The notes: generated by a model from the sequence alone, not told the origin. Counted from the stretch's first letter, positions 14,363-24,351 are shown. The stretch: 41,654 bases of DNA from Bryobacterales bacterium (GCA_003166875.1 PMUN01000296.1:1-41654); one strand, 5' to 3'. Translations and numbers: made by a program.

Positions 14363-15482
14363 AGTCGATCGCTTCTCGCGCTCGCTTCTCGATTTCATGA
14401 AGATGATGGAGATTCTCGATAAGCACAGTGTGACCTTCGTTTCGGTAACACAGCCGTTCAACACAACGACGTCGCCAGGGCGGCTGCTGGTGAACATGCT
14501 GTTCTCGTTCGCCCAATTTGAGCGCGAGATGATTTCCGAAAGAACGCACGACAAAATGGGCGCGGCCCGGCGTAAGGGGAAGTGGATCGGTGGGAACCTG
14601 GTCTTGGGTTATGATTTGGCACCAAAGGGCGGCGCACTCGTCGTCAACCGAAAAGAAGCGGATCGAGTCTGTGAGATCTTCCGGTTGTATCTGGAATTTG
14701 GATCACTCATCCCGCTAGTAGCGGAATTGGAACGGCGCGCCTGGAAGATGAAGGCCTGGACGACCCTGGAAGGCCGCGAGACCGGCGGCTCTCGCTTCAA
14801 CAAGACCACGCTTTACAACTTGCTCACCAATGTCATTTACACAGGCCGCGTGAAGTATGAGGGCAAGCTTTATGATGCCGAACACGAGCGGATCGTTGAC
14901 GACGACACCTGGAACCGTGTCCAGGAACAACTAAACCGAAATGGCCGGCGGGGTGGACGGAACGTCCGGAATAAATGCGGGGCGTTATTGAAGGGGCTCG
15001 TGCACTGCGCGACCTGCAACTGTGGAATGGTTCACACCTACACACAGAACGCTAAAGCTCTATATCGTTACTACGTGTGCGTCAACGCCCAGCAGCGAGG
15101 CTGGAACAAATGCGAGACGCGATCCGTTTCAGCGCCTCTACTCGAAGACGCTGTCGTGGACCAGATCCGGGGCTTTGCTCAGCGTCCGGGGATGTTGTCG
15201 GAAGTGCTGCGCCAGTTGGAGGAGAACCGCCAACAGAATGGTCCGACATGGCCCATAGTCGAGCCGGGTGATGTTCGCGATGCTCTTCTGAAGTTCGATC
15301 CGCTGTGGAATCAGCTCAACGGTTGGGAACAGGAGCGGCTTATCCGCGCTCTGGTGAAGGAGGTCAGTTACGACGGCCCCAACCAGACTGTGACCGTTAG
15401 TTTCTTGTCCGAAGGGATTCGGGAATTGTGCCGGACAGAACCGATGGAGAAATCGAATAATGAAGAACTCAAATGCGTTTGA
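14358..15482 (+). pseudogene. Large serine recombinase lacking its catalytic N-terminus
   Basis: From 14358 the frame reads YKVDRFSRSLLDF, the middle of the serine-recombinase catalytic domain, followed by FAQFEREMISERT. Next come the recombinase domain (about GYDLAPKGGALVVN to NVIYTGRVKYEGK) and a zinc-ribbon region (HCATCNCG ... GWNKCETRS). The first roughly 60-70 residues, including the catalytic serine motif (YxRVSxxxQ), are missing. The upstream part of the ORF (14253-14357) is an out-of-frame reading of the preceding gene. The protein could not cut DNA as it stands. This marks a recombination junction or deletion near 14340-14360. The next gene overlaps its end by 23 bases. Confidence 0.8.
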
Positions 15483-15882
15483 GCTAAGCTTTCAACTTCG
15501 TGCTGGTCCGCGCGCTCCGGCTACTGGCTTAGACGGGCAGAAGCCAGCCGGGGCGGGACATCTCCCGCGCGTGACTCAAGTGCTGGCTCTCGCCATACAT
15601 TTTGATGACATGATTCGGCAAGGCGAGGCAAAGAATTTTGCCGATGTCGCGCGGCTCGCTGGTCTGTGCCGGGAGCGTATTAGCCAGTTGATGCGCCTGA
15701 CCTACCTGGCACCCGATATTCAGGTGGAGTTGTTGTACCTTCCTCCCACGTCCACGGGCCGATATCCGGTTAGCGAGACGAGTATACGACGTATCGCCAG
15801 TCTCCTTTCCTGGGTCGATCAACGCGATCAGTGGGAACGGCTCGAGGTTGAACACCGGCTCGGGAGAGGGCCCAACTTATAA
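15460..15882 (+). CDS. Recombinase-associated HTH protein, 140 aa
   Basis: The middle of this protein (residues about 55-90, FADVARLAGLCRERISQLMRLTYLAPDIQ) is a helix-turn-helix of the kind seen in small proteins encoded directly behind large serine recombinases. It may act as a directionality or regulatory factor. It overlaps the recombinase 3' end. The C-terminal part (SETSIRRIASLLSWVDQRDQWERL) is a second helical segment. The HTH reading is fairly clear; the role is inferred from position. Confidence 0.65.
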   Translation: MKNSNAFELSFQLRAGPRAPATGLDGQKPAGAGHLPRVTQVLALAIHFDDMIRQGEAKNFADVARLAGLCRERISQLMRLTYLAPDIQVELLYLPPTSTGRYPVSETSIRRIASLLSWVDQRDQWERLEVEHRLGRGPNL

Positions 15883-16084
15883 AGACATCAGCACGTTAAG
15901 CATCGTCCCCTCGAATACTCCGAATAGCAGACGATCATGCCAAAACGCCACAGGTGGCACTTCTACGCGGAGGATGTTTCCCGTAACTGTAAACCGCAGA
16001 TCCGCAGCCGCCCAACTTCCGGATGCCCCGTAACCCAGGACTAATCGATCGGTTCGTATCTTCCCTAAGTTGCAGAGCCAAAAA

Positions 16085-16119
16085 TTGGGTCGCGGGTTCG
16101 ATCCCCGACCGGCTCACCA
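16085..16119 (+). tRNA. 3' half of a tRNA-like sequence (probable attachment-site remnant)
   Basis: The stretch contains GCGGGTTCGATCCCCGA, a T-arm (four good pairs), and ends CCGGCTCACCA with an encoded CCA. A complete tRNA would need GAGCCGG about 70 bases upstream, and I do not find it. The fragment is therefore only the 3' half. It lies 200 bases behind the recombinase and its HTH partner and beside the TonB receptor gene, a typical place for an att site. Confidence 0.55.
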
Positions 16120-16126
16120 CTGTTTG

Positions 16127-19100
16127 TTAGTAAATCACCTTCATCGAAAACTGGATTTGCCGTGAATTGCTGGCAGTGTGGTTGATTTCGCCGAAGCCCG
16201 GCCCCAGCAGGATGTTCGAGGGCAATCCGAAGTTCACAAAATTAAAAATATTGAAAAATTCGGCGCGGAATTGGAGAAACGCGCGCGCGCCGCCGGCCCT
16301 TTCTGCCAGTGGCGTATCTTTAATCAATGCGAGATCGATGTCATGCAGTCCGGGACCACGAAATGTGTTGCGGCCTAACGTGCCGAATACGCCGCTATTG
16401 GAGCCGGTTCCACCGGGTACGCCGATGGGAATTGAGAAATAAGAAGCGTTGTTGGCGCCCAGACCGAAGTAATCCTCGCGCACGGTGCGGCTGGTGGAAA
16501 GAACCGGTGTTCCAATTTGATCCGGCCGGTCGGTGCCCATCGATCCCACGCCGGTTTGCTGGATGCCGGAGTAGATGGTGAATGGGAGTCCGGTTTGAAG
16601 CGTCCCGATGCCGAGCACCTGCCAGCCCGCGGTCAAGGTCTTGCCGAGGACTCTTCCGAGCGGCGTGCGGTCCGCATGTAAATCCTGAAATACATTGAAT
16701 GACAGCGCCTGCTTCACATCGAAATTGGACGGTCCTTTATCCAAGCGCGCATCGAACGGATCTTCGGGCGCGGGTTGCGCCACGGCGCCGGATCCTGAAA
16801 GGCCTGCATTGATCACGGCGCTGGTGTCGTCAATCGATTTCGAGAACGTGTAGCTAGCCTGGAAGCCGAAGCCAGAGGCTGTGAGCTCGCGCGTGGCCGA
16901 GATCTGCAAGGCGTGATAGGAAGAATGCGAGCGGTTGTCGATCACGCTTACCATACCGTAGCCGCCAATGAAATTGCCCGACGAATCGAACTGGCTGTAA
17001 GGCGCGAACGCCGCGGTAGCCCCTGGGAAACCGTTGGGAAAATCCACGGCAGGCAGTTTAATGCCGGCCGTGCCCACATATCCTGCGTTGATGGTTGCAC
17101 CGGCGAGCTTCTGTTCGAAGCCGGCCGCCCAGGTGCCGATATAACCATTCTCGAAGCCGGGCGAAATGCCCAGAATGTTAAATTGCGAGATTTGATGGCC
17201 CGGCGAAACGGCCGCCAGTTGTTGCTCGTAGAGCAGCAGATTCATCAGCGTGTTGGCTGGTACTTGCTTGGAGTTCCCCGAGGCGAACGCAGGCGCTCCG
17301 CTCATGTTGTATACAGTCGGCAACTGCTGGGGCGTAATCAAAGCGCCAAAATCGATCGGTTGACCGGGTGCGGCGGTCACATGCGGATAAAGAACGAACG
17401 GCGTACTGCCGGTGAGCGAATTATCCTGGTAGAGATTGATGAGCAGGGTAGTGATGGCGCCTCCCACGTGCACCGTGGTATTCGAGGCCGCTCGCCAATC
17501 GAACGACAAGCGCGGACCCCAGCCGTTCGGATCGAGTTTATAAGCCGGGCTGGGGTTGATCAATACCTCCGAGCCAGGCGTGACACCAGTGTTCAGTCCC
17601 AGCACGGGAGCGGAGGTGCGCATGTTTTCCTCGCGGATGCGCGACTCGATTTCGTAACGCAAGCCTGCGTTTACCGTCAGGCGATCGGATAGCTTCCAGG
17701 TGTCTTGGAAATAGAAGTTGTAGGCGTCACGATGAACGGCCGAATCGCCAATGGCCGCGCCGTGCGAGAAGATCGGCGGCGCCACCGCCTGGGTGAACGA
17801 GAATGCGTCGGCTTCGAGCAGACCGCTAAGCGCATCGGGCAGCGGTTGGCCGAGGGCGATATTGTGCAGGCCGCTGGTCGACACAATCGGAGCTGTTGCG
17901 TACGCCGTTCCACCCCCGAATTGATATCCGCCGTTGGGGTTGATTCCAAACATCGTGGTGTCGCGATTGCCACGCCATTCGCCGCCTGCCTTAAAGGTAT
18001 GCTTGCCGCGGATCCATTGAAAACTCTGCCGAACCTGAAAAAGATTGCCAAAAGCGGCGATCACCGTTCCCCCGGCGACATTGAACGGCTCGTAGGAACC
18101 GTCGCCGAAAGTCAGCGCAGGATCCGTGTGGTCGGGCGTAGGGAACTGCGGTGTGGTGCGCGTGAAACTGATGCCGGATTCCATCGTGAATGTGGGCGAC
18201 GGCGTGCGAGTCCAGGAGACAGCGGCGTTGCGTTGCCGATCGAGAAAGCCTGCGGCGAATTGCGGATCGATGACCGTCTGGCTGGGATTGATGATCGGCC
18301 CGTTCACGTCGGCCATAGTGAAGCGGCCGAACAGGCGCGACTTGTCCGATAGATTGTGATCGAGGCGCATCGAGAATTGATCGGAATCCGTGACGACCCT
18401 CGAAGGCGCTTCGTAGGTGCGCGCGCCATAGGGGCCGCTGGGATCGTTCGGCAGCGGATAACGCGCGAGGATCTTGGCGATGCGTGGATCCACGGGAACC
18501 ATCAGCGTATCGCCGGGAAAAGCGGTGGTGTCGAAGCCCTCGCGCTCTCGCGCGGTCGGCACCGGGATCACCTCGGTGTCACTCAGCACCTGCCGGAAGC
18601 CTTGATATTCCGCGAAATAGAACGTACGGTTGCGGCCGTTGTACCAGCCGGGAATCACCACCGGCCCGCCATTGGTGACGCCGAATTCATTGCGGATGAA
18701 GGGCGGAATGCGCTCCGGTTGCGCCAAAGACTGGCGGTCGAAGAAATTGCGCGCGTCCAGCGCCGCGTTCCGCAGGAACTCGAACGCCGATCCGTGAAGT
18801 GCGTTGGTGCCGGAACGCGTCACGATATCGGTATAACCCGCGGCGCCTCGGCCGATTTCGGCCGGCATCCATCCGGAACTCGAGTGGATCTCTTCCACGG
18901 CATCCACATTGAAATTCGTGAACGTAGCTCCGCCCATTTCGGGATCGCTCGAATCCGCGCCATCCATGGCGAAGACCGCCGCGGTACCGCGCTGGCCGTT
19001 GATCGCGAATTGCTGAGTGAAATTGGAAGCACCGTTGGTATCGGTCATGGTGCCGGCGGCGAGCAGCAGCAGCGCGCTGAAGTCGCGCTTGTTCAGGGGC

Positions 19101-19504
19101 AGATCGGACACGGCTTTGCCCGACAGTTTCTCTCCTCCCGAGCCCTGGCCGGTTTGGGCTTGGTCCACGATCGATAACGTGCCACCGGCGGAGAGTTCCA
19201 AAACGGCGCTCGCATCGCGGGGCAGTTGAACCGGCTGGGGACAAGTCACCGTCGTGCCCTGGTATTCGACGGATACCGTATAGGCTGCGGGGGCCAGGGC
19301 GCCGAACGAGAAAGAGCCGTCGCTGGCGGTCACTGCGGTTGCTCGATGGCCGCCTGACTCCACGCGAACCGATGCACCAGCGATGGGCCGCCGATGATCG
19401 TCGCGCAAAACTCCGCTCCACGGTTTGCCGGTGGTCTGCGCCGTGGCCGGCAGCGAGGCGAGAATCGCAAGACTGGCGATCATGGTCGATCGGATCGGGG
19501 TCAA
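16127..19504 (-). CDS. TonB-dependent receptor with carboxypeptidase-regulatory-like N-domain (Oar-like)
   Basis: The 1125-aa outer-membrane protein has a signal peptide (MIASLAILASLPATAQ). A carboxypeptidase-regulatory-like beta-sandwich follows (residues about 28-105, GVLRDDHRRPIAGASVRVES). Then come a plug domain (about 130-235, SDLPLNKRDFSALLLLAAG, GQRGTAAVFAMDG, VEEIHSSSGWMPAEIGRGAAGYTDIVTRSG) and a long barrel of aromatic strands ending QIQFSMKVIY. Such receptors are abundant in Acidobacteriota and import or bind large substrates. The glutaminase-like and GH127-like genes lie upstream on the same strand, which suggests uptake of the products they release. An alternative start is the Met at position 8. 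Confidence 0.9.
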   Translation of the reverse strand: MTPIRSTMIASLAILASLPATAQTTGKPWSGVLRDDHRRPIAGASVRVESGGHRATAVTASDGSFSFGALAPAAYTVSVEYQGTTVTCPQPVQLPRDASAVLELSAGGTLSIVDQAQTGQGSGGEKLSGKAVSDLPLNKRDFSALLLLAAGTMTDTNGASNFTQQFAINGQRGTAAVFAMDGADSSDPEMGGATFTNFNVDAVEEIHSSSGWMPAEIGRGAAGYTDIVTRSGTNALHGSAFEFLRNAALDARNFFDRQSLAQPERIPPFIRNEFGVTNGGPVVIPGWYNGRNRTFYFAEYQGFRQVLSDTEVIPVPTAREREGFDTTAFPGDTLMVPVDPRIAKILARYPLPNDPSGPYGARTYEAPSRVVTDSDQFSMRLDHNLSDKSRLFGRFTMADVNGPIINPSQTVIDPQFAAGFLDRQRNAAVSWTRTPSPTFTMESGISFTRTTPQFPTPDHTDPALTFGDGSYEPFNVAGGTVIAAFGNLFQVRQSFQWIRGKHTFKAGGEWRGNRDTTMFGINPNGGYQFGGGTAYATAPIVSTSGLHNIALGQPLPDALSGLLEADAFSFTQAVAPPIFSHGAAIGDSAVHRDAYNFYFQDTWKLSDRLTVNAGLRYEIESRIREENMRTSAPVLGLNTGVTPGSEVLINPSPAYKLDPNGWGPRLSFDWRAASNTTVHVGGAITTLLINLYQDNSLTGSTPFVLYPHVTAAPGQPIDFGALITPQQLPTVYNMSGAPAFASGNSKQVPANTLMNLLLYEQQLAAVSPGHQISQFNILGISPGFENGYIGTWAAGFEQKLAGATINAGYVGTAGIKLPAVDFPNGFPGATAAFAPYSQFDSSGNFIGGYGMVSVIDNRSHSSYHALQISATRELTASGFGFQASYTFSKSIDDTSAVINAGLSGSGAVAQPAPEDPFDARLDKGPSNFDVKQALSFNVFQDLHADRTPLGRVLGKTLTAGWQVLGIGTLQTGLPFTIYSGIQQTGVGSMGTDRPDQIGTPVLSTSRTVREDYFGLGANNASYFSIPIGVPGGTGSNSGVFGTLGRNTFRGPGLHDIDLALIKDTPLAERAGGARAFLQFRAEFFNIFNFVNFGLPSNILLGPGFGEINHTASNSRQIQFSMKVIY

Positions 19505-20347
19505 CAGATCAGCATATCCAAGTTGTCAGGCGAAATGGTCGAAGTTCATACCTTGAGTTGGACTGGTCGATGAAAGCCGGCGATGGGACGCGCCGTGATG
19601 AATGTCGAAACAAAACCCGGCGGCAACATAGACTGTATAAATCCGGAGTGTTTATTGGTGCGGCAATGCTTACTCTTTTCATGAGCCATTCTCTGAAGGG
19701 GCTGACGGTCCACAGAAATAGATGCGACGCAGACAGTAGTTCTCGTCGAGTTCGAGGATGCGCCCGGAACTCGCTGGCCGCGTCCGCCGGCTACCATCGG
19801 CGCCACCGCGAGAATAGAACGGACCTGGCAAGTTAAGAGGGGCCGCTACAAATTCAGGATTTCTCAGGTCGTCCAGTGAGAGCCCGAGCAAACGGATTGC
19901 GCCAGCTGCATCATTAGCCGCGAGGCGAACCGCTAGGCTCGGCGTCGCCAGCGGACAAGAAGAAACTGCGTGCAGACGCGCGGTAGTGCGAGAGGATTCC
20001 CTGTCTGGATTGGCGCCACTCGTCCGGCAACGCGTTACTCGTTGACGTGACTCCGGCGACTCTGTAGTCGTGAACTGCCGGATGGACGGATCAGGCGGTT
20101 CTGTCCAGTTGGTCGGGCACTCGGAAGTAATCCACGTGCGCGAGAAGTCGGCAACCGACTGCTGCAGGGTCGTCCAGTTCAAGGCGCAGCGCCGGCTCGC
20201 CAAAGACCCTAAGCGTCCGCACGTCTCAATTGGGAGTTGCCATCAGCCTTATCGATTCTCGGCGTTTTTCGCTCTCAGTGGAAGGCTGTTCGGAGGGTGC
20301 CGACATTCAGGTTTGTGAACGCCGTATGCACGAGCGCGCTCCAAGCT
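19505..20347. other. Intergenic stretch of about 840 bases with possible gene remnant
   Basis: No convincing intact gene is seen. On the minus strand around 20091-20215 a short frame reads EPALRLELDDPAAVGCRLLAHVDYF and then stops. The listed 174-aa ORF (19679-20203, minus) overlaps it in another frame with poor composition. This looks like a decayed coding remnant upstream of the receptor gene. The bases just before 19504 should hold the receptor promoter, but no clear boxes were identified. Confidence 0.35.
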
Positions 20348-22399
20348 TCACTGCTTGGCGTACTTGGCCCACATTGTCGGATCGGACAGCATCTTGATGA
20401 ACAATCCTCCCACTACGGAGCGTGCTTGAAACCCCACTTGCTTGGCCGTCACAGTATCGTACCAGTCGGTGAGAGGCACGCGGCTCTCCGAATCGTTCGC
20501 GAACTGATACGCCGGCGCGACCAGCGTCTCAAAATCAGACTGATTGTCCGCGAGTGTCGCCGTCCAGAGCACCCAATCCAGCTTCGTGTAATCTTTGCGA
20601 TTGTCGAGCGGCAAGCCATACTTGTTCTGCCTAGTTTTGTAGTAGGCGATTTCGGTGCGAGCCACCTCAGCGGGAAACAGATTCAGGCCGAGCAGTTTGT
20701 CCCAAACCAGATTGTACTTCTGGCTCCAGGTTCCGGGTTTGTCAAAGGCCACGCGGTAATGATCGCCATCCTTTGCCAGATCGATCCACTTCTTTGCGAA
20801 TTCCTCGGCCGTGGTGCGATATTCGGCCGCGGCCTGCTTTCGGCCGGTCATTTCCGCCAACATGCCGTACGCGCCCAGTGCCAGGATTGCTTTGATCGAC
20901 AGATTCGCATTGTGAGCCAAGTGCCCCGCGAAATCGTCCGTGGAAAGCTGATTCTCCGGGTCCAGGCCTTTGCTCTGGAGGTACTCAGCCCACTTGGTAA
21001 GCTCACGCCAGTAGCGCTCGGCAAACGACGCATTGCCTTGCACCTTGGCCAACGCCGCAGTCAGGATCAGCATATTGCCGCTTTCCTCGACCGGCATTTG
21101 ATTTTCTTCGGTAAGCTCACCGCCACCATATACCTGCCCGTTCGCCAGCGGGTACGTTCCGAGATCATGCGGCGCGAACGGCCAGCGCCACCGCTCTAAG
21201 CGCGCGTATTCCATCACTGGATAAAGCTGCGCTTCCAGTAACCGCGGATTGAACAGGAGCGTAAACGGAGCGCTAGGATAAATGACGTCCACGGTGGCGA
21301 TGCAACCGTTGCTGAAATTCTCCTTAGGGAAGAACATCGGAGTCCCATCGGCGTCCGAAACCAGCTTGTGGGCGGCCAGCGTCTGGCGGTAAGCCAATGT
21401 AGCCAGGCGCGCATATTTTTCGCCGCCGACACTCCGCAGGTCACCCATCAGCCTTGCGTCGAAAGCTTTACTTTTTTGGAGCAGAGTATCGTGATCGCGT
21501 CGGGCCATACGAAGCAACATTGCCGCGTTCGCGCCGTTGCGCCTCCACCAAGCCCGTTCACGCCGTTCCAGATATTCAACGGCGTAGATGTCGTCGTAAC
21601 CGATCATCATGTAGCGGGACGCAGGCCGGGAATCGATCTTACCCAAATCGATGGAGAACGCAAGCACCGCGCCGTTGTCTGCCAAATCATCGGAATCCGG
21701 CAAGCGACCGTCCTTTGAAAATGAACTGGTCTCCTGCTTCCTCAATCCAATGGACGCTGTGACGCCGTCCGGACGGTCGGCCTCAAGATACAAATATCCC
21801 CAGTCGATCCGAAGGTCGTCACCGCGTTTGGCTAGAATCGGCTGTTCGCGCGAGCCGATCCGCAGGGCGGTTTGACCATCCACCAGAACGCGCGTTGCCG
21901 AAACGGGCTGATCGCGCGTGTTAACAACCAACTCCGAGGACGCATCAAAATAAAGCGCGACGTTATGTTGCTTGCCATCGGCGGAGCGGACATCCCATTC
22001 GACATAGCTGAGTGGCCGCGACAAAACATCCAGATCGTCCGGCAGTGCTGGCGTGAAGAACGTGAGTTCGAGACGCACCCCGCCGTCTAAGAATTGATAG
22101 ATGGTGCGCGTAGGCAAGACTTCCAGTCCAGCCTGATCCATAGCGGGAAATTTGCTGCCGCCCGTCAACGCGTACGTCTTGGAATCAATTCGAGCCAGCG
22201 CAGTCAGACTGTTGGGCTTGCCGGTCCAGTGCGTTGTGATGGAATCAGTCAATCGATCGGCCGCCGACCAGATGCTGAAATAAGGATCGTGCGCGATCAG
22301 CGGAACGGCGGGAGGCCGGATCGGCGCGAGATGGTCTGAAGAAGGGGGCTGCGCGCCTGCAAAAAGCACGAAGCTCACGAACAACATGCAGAGCTTCAT
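20348..22399 (-). CDS. Secreted glutaminase-A-like protein (DUF4964/DUF5127/DUF4965/DUF1793 type)
   Basis: The 683-aa protein begins with a signal peptide (MKLCMLFVSFVLFAGAQ). The N-terminus (PLIAHDPYFSIWSAADRLTD) matches the start of the fungal GtaA-like family. A beta-rich DUF5127-type middle follows, then an (alpha/alpha)-barrel region with AYRQTLAAHKLVSD, NLSIKAILALGAYGMLAE and LPLDNRKDYTKLDWVLWTATLA. GtaA homologues are annotated as glutaminases, but bacterial members may act on glycans instead, so the substrate is uncertain. The ATG overlaps the stop of the GH127-like gene by four bases, showing translational coupling. It acts outside the cytoplasm. Confidence 0.85.
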   Translation of the reverse strand: MKLCMLFVSFVLFAGAQPPSSDHLAPIRPPAVPLIAHDPYFSIWSAADRLTDSITTHWTGKPNSLTALARIDSKTYALTGGSKFPAMDQAGLEVLPTRTIYQFLDGGVRLELTFFTPALPDDLDVLSRPLSYVEWDVRSADGKQHNVALYFDASSELVVNTRDQPVSATRVLVDGQTALRIGSREQPILAKRGDDLRIDWGYLYLEADRPDGVTASIGLRKQETSSFSKDGRLPDSDDLADNGAVLAFSIDLGKIDSRPASRYMMIGYDDIYAVEYLERRERAWWRRNGANAAMLLRMARRDHDTLLQKSKAFDARLMGDLRSVGGEKYARLATLAYRQTLAAHKLVSDADGTPMFFPKENFSNGCIATVDVIYPSAPFTLLFNPRLLEAQLYPVMEYARLERWRWPFAPHDLGTYPLANGQVYGGGELTEENQMPVEESGNMLILTAALAKVQGNASFAERYWRELTKWAEYLQSKGLDPENQLSTDDFAGHLAHNANLSIKAILALGAYGMLAEMTGRKQAAAEYRTTAEEFAKKWIDLAKDGDHYRVAFDKPGTWSQKYNLVWDKLLGLNLFPAEVARTEIAYYKTRQNKYGLPLDNRKDYTKLDWVLWTATLADNQSDFETLVAPAYQFANDSESRVPLTDWYDTVTAKQVGFQARSVVGGLFIKMLSDPTMWAKYAKQ

Positions 22400-24351
22400 T
22401 TCGCGAAATCCCCCGCTCGTGGAAGCATGAATGGAAATGCAGTGATACGCAACTTAGCCGCGCCGTATGGGATCAACGTGATTGTTTCTGTCTCGCGGCC
22501 GTCAGCGACCGGGCTCACCGGAAGCGGCCCCGCCGAATCGTCCACCAACTGCCACCCTGGCAGCCGTCGCGCCCTCGCTGTGATTTCAACCGCTGCGGAG
22601 GTCGACTCAAAAGGCTGCTTCGCTACGGGATTCTCTTTCACAGTGAACCAATCCGCTGGATGGTTCGGGTCCAACACCAGCGCGTAGTTCCATGGCGTGG
22701 TGGGGTAAACCTCCCAATCCGCTGCCGGCCCGGTCTGTTTGATTTTGTGCCAGCTTTCGCCGATCTTGAGGGAGTACACAATGGGGCCGCGTTCCACCGC
22801 GACCGAGTTGTTGTACCAGGTGGATGTCCGCACCGGCATGGGGAATCGAATAGCGATGCGATCGCCGTCATTCCAGTTTCGAACCAAGCGATAGAAGCCG
22901 CCTGGTATCACGTCGCGCTGGGCATCACCGTTGACAGTGATGGTCGCGCCTTCCGCCCATGCAGGTATCCGCAAAACCAACGGGAAGCTGGCGGGCTTCG
23001 CCAGTTTAATTGCCAAGGAGACGCTGTCACGAAATGGGTAGTCGGTTTGCTCTTCGATGGTCACCGGTCGGCCTTGAAGTGATGTAGACACCTCACTTGG
23101 ACCATACGCGATTGCCGCAAGCCCGCCGTCTGACGTCGCCATCCACAGATGCGATGCCAGCTTTGGCCAACCCTGGTGCATATTCGCCGTACAGCAACCG
23201 AAATTCGGTTCCAGCCCGAAAATGTTGGATTCCGGGCCGTTGGTGGCCCACCGACGATTGGCGAGCGAGCACATCACCTGATTGGCTTGCTGATCGTATT
23301 GATGGGCCCACATGTCGGGGGAAAACGTACCGGGCAAGGCGTTGTAGGAAATTCGCTCCAGTCGATCAGCCAGCGCGGCATCGCCCAGGATCGAGATATC
23401 GGTCTCCAGCGAGAACATCGCTTCTACCACCGCACACAGTTCGGTGCCTTGAGAAGGATCGAGTCCCGCGTAGTGCTCGTCGGAGCTGAATATGCCGTTG
23501 GCTTGGCCATGATACCGGTCGAGCGACAACAGCATCTGCGAGAGAGCCTCGCGATCGCGTTGCTCGCCAGTGATTAACCACCACACGGCGGCCGCCTTCA
23601 TCGCCATTGCGTTGTTCACGCCGTGAGTCGCCAAACTGGCGTCTTGTTTGTTTACTCGTTCAGTAAACCGAAAATTCGCGAACTGTTGTTCCCAGTCATG
23701 ACCCTGAGCGTGTAGCTTGCGCGCCAGGTCCAGCAGACTGGCTTCGCCGGTGCGGTTATACAACCACAACACGGACAGCACCTCATCATGCCAGCGGAAA
23801 ATCGCCCACTCTTTTAACGGACGCTCGTCAAGATGCTTGGCCTGGTAGCCGAAGTATTTCGTGAGCAACGGAATCACCCGCGCGTCGCCCGCGGCCTCCT
23901 GGAATTGCGTGAGCGCCTTGAGCATGCCGTAATTCGGCCACCAGTCTGTGTTTTTCGTGGGGCCGATCCAACCCTCCGGCTGCTGGTGATCGAGCGTCCA
24001 GTCCATCCAATTCCGGACTTTGCCTATCAAGGCTGGATCTCGAGTTAGATAGGCTAACGGAACCAAGCCATCCAGGAAATAGGGCCCGCGTTCCCAACTC
24101 TCGCCAGTGCCGCCCAGCCATCCGCTATTGGTTCCAAGGTCCGGCCAAAATTCGTCGATGTGACCGCTAAGTCCTCGGGCTTGAATCCGCAGTTGTTCAA
24201 GAAGCCAGCCATTCGGCCTTACAGAGGTAAGCGGCAGCGGATCAAACGCGTTGGGATGCAACGGTGAGCGATTCGGAGTCGCGACCGGCGGCGCTGCGGT
24301 TAAGGTCGCGACGAGCAGCACCAGCAACGCATATGGGAACACACATCTCAT
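22396..24351 (-). CDS. GH127-type beta-L-arabinofuranosidase-like protein (DUF1680)
   Basis: The start was moved from the ORF-track start to the internal ATG giving MRCVFPYALLVLLVATLTAAP, a clear signal peptide, giving 651 aa. The catalytic (alpha/alpha)6 region includes WLGGTGESWERGPYFLDGL and GTELCAVVEAMFS. The latter supplies the Glu and Cys of the ExC zinc site. NFGCCTANMHQGW supplies the Cys pair, one of which is the nucleophile in the GH127 enzyme HypBA1. The C-terminal half is beta-rich (TITVNGDAQRDVIPGGFYRL). It probably removes arabinofuranose or related sugars. It is coupled by a four-base overlap to the glutaminase-like gene. Related families (GH146 or other DUF1680 types) remain possible. 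Confidence 0.85.
   Translation of the reverse strand: MRCVFPYALLVLLVATLTAAPPVATPNRSPLHPNAFDPLPLTSVRPNGWLLEQLRIQARGLSGHIDEFWPDLGTNSGWLGGTGESWERGPYFLDGLVPLAYLTRDPALIGKVRNWMDWTLDHQQPEGWIGPTKNTDWWPNYGMLKALTQFQEAAGDARVIPLLTKYFGYQAKHLDERPLKEWAIFRWHDEVLSVLWLYNRTGEASLLDLARKLHAQGHDWEQQFANFRFTERVNKQDASLATHGVNNAMAMKAAAVWWLITGEQRDREALSQMLLSLDRYHGQANGIFSSDEHYAGLDPSQGTELCAVVEAMFSLETDISILGDAALADRLERISYNALPGTFSPDMWAHQYDQQANQVMCSLANRRWATNGPESNIFGLEPNFGCCTANMHQGWPKLASHLWMATSDGGLAAIAYGPSEVSTSLQGRPVTIEEQTDYPFRDSVSLAIKLAKPASFPLVLRIPAWAEGATITVNGDAQRDVIPGGFYRLVRNWNDGDRIAIRFPMPVRTSTWYNNSVAVERGPIVYSLKIGESWHKIKQTGPAADWEVYPTTPWNYALVLDPNHPADWFTVKENPVAKQPFESTSAAVEITARARRLPGWQLVDDSAGPLPVSPVADGRETETITLIPYGAAKLRITAFPFMLPRAGDFAK

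Noticed and set aside
16913-18352. Long plus-strand ORFs (259 and 215 aa) opposite the receptor gene
   Set aside because: Their composition is typical of antisense frames of GC-rich genes, and the minus-strand TonB receptor is complete.
19679-20203. 174-aa minus-strand ORF
   Set aside because: Composition is Thr/Arg/Ser-rich and another frame on the same strand shows more protein-like sequence for a short distance, so neither is a convincing intact gene.
20237-21199. 320-aa plus-strand ORF opposite the glutaminase-like gene
   Set aside because: Shadow ORF; the minus-strand protein has a signal peptide and family motifs over the whole region.
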